NCBI GenBank assembly: GCA_048213135.1
Contig: PS015092.1
Span: 136,053 to 176,869, forward strand
Length of the DNA: 40,817 bases
Direction: 5' to 3'
Origin: Reclinomonas americana ATCC 50394
Lineage: Eukaryota > Jakobida > Jakobea > Jakobida
The translations under genes and the position numbers were made by a program. Position 1 is the first letter of the stretch. Each line of letters starts with the position of its first letter. The notes beneath the pieces are model-generated. The model saw nothing but the letters and a program-made list of their open reading frames with translations. It was not told the DNA's origin and did no database searches. Positions 34,616-40,817 of the stretch are shown here, in pieces.

Positions 34616-35756
34616 AGCCGTTACCGGAGCATGTCACAGCCGCGTCGCAGAACACGTCACAGCCGGCACCGTAGTAGTTGGCTGTGCAGGTGTTGCAGCT
34701 GGCACCAGTGAAGTTACCAGTGCACACGCAGGCACCAGCGGCATCGCACGAGCCGTTGCCACTGCAGGTGGTGGCGGCATTGCAGAACACGTCGCAGGCA
34801 GCGCCAAAGTAGTCGGCCGCGCATGAGGTGCAGTCAGCACCGGCAAAGTTGCCAGAGCACACGCAGGCACCAGCGGCATCGCACGAGCCGTTGCCGGAGC
34901 ATGTCACAGCCGCGTCGCAGAACACGTCACAGCCGGCACCGTGGTAGTTGGCCGTGCAGGTGTTGCAGCTGGCACCAGTGAAGTTGCCAGTGCACACGCA
35001 AGCACCGTTCGAGTCGCAAGTGCCGTGGCCGTTGCAGGTGGTGGCAGCCTGTTGGTTGCAGAGTGGTGAGCAGCAGTGGCGAAGACGAGTGAGTGGTGGG
35101 AAGGACAGCAGACGAACCGAGCACAGAGTCTTGCAGTCAGAACCAAAGTAGCCAGCGTTGCAGACGCAGGCACCCGCCGCGTTGCAGCTGCCGTGGTCGT
35201 TGCAGGAGACGTGCGGGTGGCTGCGAAACGGGTGTGTGTGAGGCGAACAAAAAGTGACTTCTGTGCAAACGAGCAAGCGCGACAGAGCAAAGAAATGGGC
35301 GTGGGGCCACACAGACAGAGGTGGTGCGAAGTCCTTCTTACAGCGGTGCGATCGCGAAATCGGAAAAAATGCAAACAACAGTGAACAAGCATTTCCTTCT
35401 CTTTTGCCACTCACCACGAGCAGAACGGACCAGCCCACTGAGCGCACACGTTGTTGTTGCCGCCGAGGTTGAAGCAGTTCTGTGCGGTTGCGCGTGTGAG
35501 TGGTTTGAAAGCAATGAGGTGTGACGTGTTCGGAAAAATGATGACAAACTCACAAAGTGACACTCGCAGGCACCGCCGTTACAGAAGCCCTGCGCATAGA
35601 GAAACGGTGAGCAAGCCTGCCACAGAGAGAGACGCTTGTGTATGTTCAGGTAACGTTGGGGTTGCATTGGCCTCCTGCGTTGGTGCATGCACCGCCGCCA
35701 GCGTACGCCGCAGCGACGAGAGTGAGGAAGATTGCGGAGATGGCGAGGAACTTCAT
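34616..35756 (-). CDS. Secreted EGF-repeat protein 3, 3' end lost in gap
   Basis: Exons (5'->3'): 35756-35655, 35589-35554, 35479-35415, 35220-35118, 35048-34616 (runs into the gap). The signal peptide and head are as in gene 1; exon 1 is almost identical in DNA to gene 1 exon 1. Exon 2 is one codon shorter (GFCNGGACECHF). Three EGF repeats are visible before the gap (TGNFTG, SGNFAG, TGNFTG), then CDAAVTCSGNG. The conserved C-terminal module is absent. Sequence just past the gap matches DNA downstream of the gene 2 stop codon, so the 20-N gap hides the rest. Intron 1 begins GTTACC where genes 1 and 2 have GTTGCG. Confidence 0.75.
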
Positions 35757-36482
35757 GAGCTGGTGGTCTTTGCTCACAAACGACGACAGAAAGAAACAAT
35801 AATTACTCCGCAGCGCCTCGCGATCGCATGCGCAGTTCGTGATCATCTCTCCGCAACCGACAGCCGGAAAAACTATGCTGCATCGCACTTTCTTAGGGCA
35901 GAGTGGTGGGCGAATGCTCGTGGGGGTGCCTGGAAACTGACGTGAGCGCCGCGCGCGCACTTCAAGCGCACAGAGGCATGTCCAAGAATCACGATCGATT
36001 GGTCTACAGTGTGTTTACATAAAAAACGCTTTGTAGCTAAAGAGTTATTGAGGCGATACGTTACGGCAGTATGCGCGCTACGTGTACGCACTGCTGCCAT
36101 TCCTTCGAATGATCGTGCGTTCACTGCACAAAAAATGCAGATCTTGATCTTGATCATGACTGCGCGCTGTGTGTACGGTACGTACTGCAACCTCCTTCGG
36201 ACCCAGTGTGTCACGCATGATCGCTTCAGGAACCAGATGCCTGCTAGGCACGAATCTGTGGGCGCCAGCGCAATCGCAAGGACGAATTCGAAGTCGACGT
36301 CATCTGCATGTTGCGTCTGACAGTTTTTGACAGTTTTTGGATATCGCAATCGACTGCCAGTGCCTGCTTTACTGCGCATTACATATCTTCTCTGCGCTCT
36401 GCGTCGTTGCATCACCGCGCGCAACTGAGCATGGACATGCGTGTGAAGTTGTCCCACCACCATTTCCGTCGTCGTCGTCACC
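35757..36482. promoter_or_regulatory. Divergent promoter region, EGF gene 3 / ARM-FG gene
   Basis: A 726-bp spacer between divergent genes, with the shared element at 35764-35797. It is less GC-rich than the coding DNA, and TGACAGTTTTTGACAGTTTTTGG (about 36318-36340) is a short direct repeat. No gene was seen. Confidence 0.5.
35764..35797 (-). promoter_or_regulatory. Upstream element shared by EGF genes 2 and 3 (copy at gene 3)
   Basis: Identical over 34 bases to 34131-34164. See that entry. Confidence 0.5.
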
Positions 36483-39400
36483 ATGAGCGAACCCTCGACC
36501 CTCTCCGACACCATCTCATCCCGTCTGCACGGCCTCACGCCTTCCATCACCGAGGCCCTCGCTTCCACACTCAAAACACTGCATGGTTTGTCACTCTCTC
36601 TCTCTCTCACTCACTCTTGTCACCACTCTCTCTCTCTCTCGCTTGCGCGCTCACCAACACACACACACACACATCCCATTGCAGCACAAGCTGTGAGCCG
36701 ACAACAAAGACTCGACAGCAGAGTCATCTCTGAAAACGATGATGGTGTGTGTGAGCGCGCGAAACCTCTCAATGCATCATTTTTTGTTCTCACTCACTGT
36801 CTCTCTCCTCACACACGCACACACACACTCAGAGCTCCGCACATTGGAGTCGCTTGGTCGCTTGCTACAGTCACCCGTGGCACTCTCCTCCGAAGAGCTG
36901 CTCCTGGTGCTCTCATGCATCCTGTGCCTCGTCTATCGTTACGTGCTGATTCTCACTCTCTCCCTACTTGCACTCTCTCTCTTACCCTCACTCTCTCACG
37001 TCTCGTGCAGGCAACCTGCCCTTGCGACTCACCACACACTCTCTGCTGGAGTCTGTCATTCACCTGGCGCGTTCCTCGGCCTCCTCAGTGACCGTTCGCG
37101 CGCGCGCCACCATGCTCATTCGCAACCTCGTCTGCGGTGAGCAAGAACACTACCACTCACTCCCTCCCTCCCTTTCTCTCCTCTTGTGCCTCACGTAGTC
37201 GTGTCACAGGATCGCGAGCGGCACAGGATCAAGTGCAGGCGCTGGGCGCAGTGTCGGATCTGTGTGCGCAGCTGGACGCCGCACGAGAGGCACGCGACTC
37301 TGTTCTGTGTCACGTCACAGTGGCAGCGTTGCGCAACGTGGTGTGGAGTTGCGTGATGCATGTGGGAGATGCAGTGGATGCCTTTGTTGGTGCTCACACC
37401 GACGTGGGCGACAGGGCACGAGCGTTCGCAGGCGGATGTGATGTCGCGCGGCTCGGCCACGCTGTTGGCGATCCAGCAACTCGCGCAGTCGGCTGAGGAT
37501 GCGTCGACGCGCTTCGAGGCCTGGGCACTCCTGTGCAACCTGGTTGAGGGCAACGAGACGTGTGCGCGGCGACTGGCGGGCAGTGGCGTCGAGGCTGCCG
37601 CCGTGGCCGACGGGAGTGACATGGCACAGCGATTTGTGTGCTTCCTGGCAGGTTTGCGTGTGGTTTGCCTCGCTGGCGCGAAGATGGCTCTTCGTTCACT
37701 GTTTCTTTTTTGGTGGCAGCATCCAACCCCGGTCTAGCAGCTGAAGATGCCAGCGTGACTGCGTCGCCGGAATCGGTATGCTTCTTCTTCTCGCTGTCGG
37801 CCTGCGACGCACTGCTGACCTGGTCGCTGACTCACAGAGGCCTTCTTCAATTCGTGAAGAATCAAAGTCGGCGAACGCGCAAGTTGCCCAGATGTTGCTG
37901 GCACTCGGCGCCAAAGGAACTTCGACCAGTGTTACTCCGACAGTGGAGGCAAGTGGGGCGGGCGCACTCGCTGCTGGCGCCCGGCCAGCATCGAGACCAC
38001 AGGCTGCCGGAAATCCATTTGCTGCCGGTGCCAAATCAGTGTCAGCCAGTGCTCCAATTGCTGGTAATCCATTTGCTGCGAAGCCAGCACCGGCAGCAGC
38101 AGCAGCAGCGAGTGTTGTCAACCCGTTTGCTGCCGGTGGCAAGTCAACGGCCGCATCGACAGCTGGCTCCTTTGCATTCGGCTCGAAACCAGCAGCACCA
38201 GCTTCAGCTGCACCGATTGCACCGGCAGCGTCGAGTGCGGCGAGCGCTGGCGGCTCCTTCCCATTCGGCTCGAAACCAGCAGCACCAGCTTCAGCTGCAC
38301 CGATTGCGCCCGTAGCCTCAAGTGCGGCGAGTGCTGGCGGCTCCTTCCCGTTCGGATCGAAGCCAGCAGCGCCTGCTGCAGCGGCACCGATTGCACCGGC
38401 AGCATCGAGTGCGGCGAATACGGGTGGCGCATTTGCATTTGGCTCGAAACCAGCAGCACCAGCTCCTGCTGCACCGGTTGCACCAGCGGCATCGAGTGCG
38501 GCGAGTGCGGGTGGCTCGTTCGCATTCGGATCGAAACCAGCAGCACCAGTACCAGCAGCATTGATTGTACCGGCAGCGCCTGCTTCAGCTGCGCCGGTTG
38601 CGCCAGCAGCATCGAGTGCGGCGAGTGCAGGCAGTGGCTTCCCATTCGGATCGAAGCCAGCAGCACCAGCAGCATCGAGTGCGGCGAGTGCGACTGGCTC
38701 CTTCCCATTTGGATCGAAGCCAGCAGCACCAACTTCAGCCGCGCCGGTTGCACCAGCAGCATCGAGCGCGTCGAGTGCAGGCGTCTCTGTCCCATTCGGC
38801 TCGAAGCCAGCAGCACCAGCTCCAGCAGCGCCGGCTGCACCGGCTGCATCGAGTGCGGCGAGTGCAGGCAGTGGCTTCCCATTCGGATCGAAGCCAGCAG
38901 CACCAGCAGCACCGGTTGCACCAACAGCGTCGAGTGCGGCAAGTGCCGGTGGTTCATTCCCATTCGGCTCGAAGCCAGCAGCACCTGCTCCAACTGCACC
39001 GGTTGCACCAGCAGCATCGAGTGCGGTGAGTGCAGGTGGCTCGTTCCCGTTCGGATCGAAACCAGCAGCACCTGCTGCAGCACTGCCGATTGTATCAGCA
39101 ATATCGAGTGCAGCGAGTGCAGGCGGCTCATTCCCTTTCGGATCGAAACCAGCAGCACCAGCTTCAGCGGCACCGATTGCACCAGCAGCATCGAGTGCGG
39201 CGAGTGCGGGTGGCGCATTTGCATTTGGCTCGAAACCAGCAGCACCTGCTCCAACCGCACCAAGTGCACCGGCAGCATCGAGTGCGGCGAGTGCAGGTGG
39301 CACATTTGCGTTCGGATCGAAAGCAGCAGCACCAGCTGCAGCGGCACCGATTGCACCAGCAGCATCGAGTGCGGCGAGTGCTGGCGGCTCCTTCCCATTC

Positions 39401-40572
39401 GGCTCGAAGCCAGCAGCACCAGCTTCAGCGGCACCGGCATCGAGTGCGGCGAGTGCGGGTGGCTCATTCGCATTCGGATCGAAACCAGCAGCACCAGCAG
39501 CATCGATTGCACCAGCAGCATCGAGTGCGGCGAGTGCGACTGGCTCCTTCCCATTTGGATCGAAGCCAGCAGCACCAGCTTCTGCTTCACCGAGTGCTCC
39601 AGCAGCATCGAGTGCGGCGAGTGCCGCTGGTTCATTCCCTTTCGGCTCGAAAGCAGCAGCACCAGCTGCCGCACCGACTGCACCGGCAGCATCGAGTGCT
39701 GCGAGTGCAGGTGGCACATTCGCGTTCGGATCGAAAGCAGCGGGTGCTTCGAATGCCGCGGCTGTGAGCAATCCTTTCGCTGCCGGTGCCAGATCAACTA
39801 CAGCACCGTCTGCGTCTCTCCTGGCAGCCGCATCTGCACCCAGTGCTGGTTCCATACTGCCCGCCTCGTTCGGTTCTCGACCGGCCGCCGAGAGTTCAGT
39901 GGCGTCGGCGGAGACCACAGACTCATCGACCGTTACGCCGCCGTCTGCCTCGGCTGCCATGTCGGCGTCCAGTCCATTTGGCGTTGTCGGCGCCAGCTCC
40001 ACCGCCTCCAGTGCACCCTTCGGTCTCTCGTCGTCACCAGTGTCGGGTTCCAAGCCGGCGTTCAAGTTGTCGCTGGCGGGATCGTCGTCGTCAGCGACGG
40101 CTGCAAGTCAGCCGCGAATCGCGTTTTCGTTGCCAAAGCCTCCCACAGCAGGTATGTGTACACTTCGGCTGTGTATTCCCAGTCACATTGCTCACTGCCG
40201 TACACTGACAGGAACTCAAGCCTCCGCTGCTGCTGCTGCTACCGCGGCATCCGGCTCTCGCTTCGGCGGCACAGTCTTCCCCGCACAGCCACTGGGTTCA
40301 TGTTGCGTTTCTTCCCCCGCTGCCATCGCCCCTCCACCGCTCTCACTCTCTTCCACCGCAACGCAGCAACGCACGCAACCTCCGCATCGATATTCACCGG
40401 TCGCGGTGCGGTCGAAGGTTCGAGAGCGCCCGCCCCCACCGCCACAGGCCAACAGCGCACGCACGCTGACGCACCCCCCTCCGGTCGCATTCCTCCTGCA
40501 CAGGCCTCCTCTACCGACTCACCTTCTGCATCGACCACCGACGCTTCCAACGGAGACGGCGACCATCAGTGA
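36483..40572 (+). CDS. Armadillo-like N-terminus fused to FG-repeat (nucleoporin-type) region
   Basis: Ten exons: 36483-36585, 36685-36744, 36833-36937, 37011-37136, 37210-37347, 37415-37651, 37720-37775, 37838-40151, 40212-40301, 40367-40572 (TGA). Every phase agrees, giving 1144 aa. Residues ~30-270 are all-helical and look like armadillo repeats (TLESLGRLLQSP, RARATMLIRNLVCGSRAAQD, ARDSVLCHVTVAALRNVVW, FEAWALLCNLVEGNETCARR). Residues ~383-917 are about 19 copies of a ~29-residue unit GGSFPFGSKPAAPASAAPIA followed by PAASSAASA, i.e. FG repeats as in nucleoporins. NPF motifs (GNPFAAG) flank the repeats, and SPFG/APFG motifs follow. FG repeats form the permeability barrier of the nuclear pore, so nuclear-pore or transport-factor function is likely but inferred. 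Introns at 37348 and 40302 start GTTGCG; the one at 36938 starts GTTACG. Confidence 0.8.
38160..39770 (+). repeat. FG-repeat array, ~87-bp units
   Basis: About 19 units centred on F-(P/A)-FGSK, mostly 29 codons, with shorter units of 21-27 codons and one expanded unit. The DNA is highly repetitive, which also creates a long antisense open frame (37696-40065, minus) that is not a gene. Confidence 0.9.
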
Positions 40573-40817
40573 GAACTGCGCCCGCGATGCTCATCACTAC
40601 TGCAATTGCCACTGCGCTCGTAATCAGTCTTGCGCGTCGTGCAGGCCGCTACAACACGCTTCTCTTGTGCCACATGCTGCGGTGGCGATGCCTTGAGCGC
40701 AATTGAAGTGAACTGCGCCCGCGATGTTTATCACTACTGCAATTGCCACCGCGCTCGTAATCAGTCTTGCGCGTCGTGCAGGCCGCTACAACACGCTTCC
40801 CTCGTGCCACATGCATG
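40573..40817. repeat. Tandem duplication, period 137 bp, in the 3' flank of the ARM-FG gene
   Basis: GAACTGCGCCCGCGATG occurs at 40573 and 40710. About 105 bp follow with only a few substitutions, through CACTACTGCAATTGCCAC, GCGCTCGTAATCAGTCTTGC and AGGCCGCTACAACACGCTTC. The second copy runs to the window end, so more copies may follow. It starts right after the stop codon. Confidence 0.9.

Noticed and set aside
37696-40065. 789-codon open frame on the minus strand with regular repeats
   Set aside because: It is the antisense of the FG-repeat array; the repeats come from the + strand gene, which has consistent splicing over ten exons.

Overview
The window looks like nuclear DNA of a free-living unicellular eukaryote. 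Genes are GC-rich and densely spliced, with mostly 60-90 nt introns and a few long (CT)n introns. They encode eukaryotic families: anoctamin, FN3 and EGF surface proteins, a galactokinase-type GHMP kinase, an FG-repeat protein and a probable TMEM218. If the TMEM218 call is right, the cell is probably flagellated. I cannot name the species. The assembly is a draft with eleven N gaps, and at least one contig appears to be placed backwards.

Layout. 1-1149: intergenic, G-rich, with a cluster of GGTACCG-like motifs. 1150-9440 (+): an eight-exon surface protein with FN3 domains, about 2375 aa, followed by a 180-bp-spaced duplication. 10053-15165 (+, gapped): anoctamin-10-like scramblase or channel. 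15242-16292 (-): histidine phosphatase. 16772-17231 (+): TMEM218-like. 17278-20405 (-): seven-exon galactokinase-family protein, 665 aa. 20487-20975 (-): coiled-coil protein, possibly mitochondrial ribosomal mS26. About 22644-27872 (+): long low-complexity Q/S/T/A-rich protein with an unrecognised C-terminal domain. 28221-35756 (-): tandem cluster of three secreted EGF-repeat genes, the third cut by a gap. 36483-40572 (+): ten-exon protein joining an armadillo-like N-terminus to about 19 FG repeats, followed by a 137-bp-spaced duplication.

The strongest unusual signal is in splicing. At least fifteen introns in seven genes begin with GTTGCG instead of GTRAGT. In all fifteen the exon base before the donor is not G, and reading frame or paralogue comparison supports the junctions. 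These introns are short (60-142 nt). The long microsatellite introns all begin with GTG. Related donors (GTTTCG, GTTACG, GTTATG, GTTACC, GTTGAG) suggest a second donor class, roughly H|GTTNCG.

The genes do not form an operon or pathway. The only functional cluster is the EGF triplet, which arose by local duplication. All exon boundaries were worked out by eye from frame, splice dinucleotides and homology.
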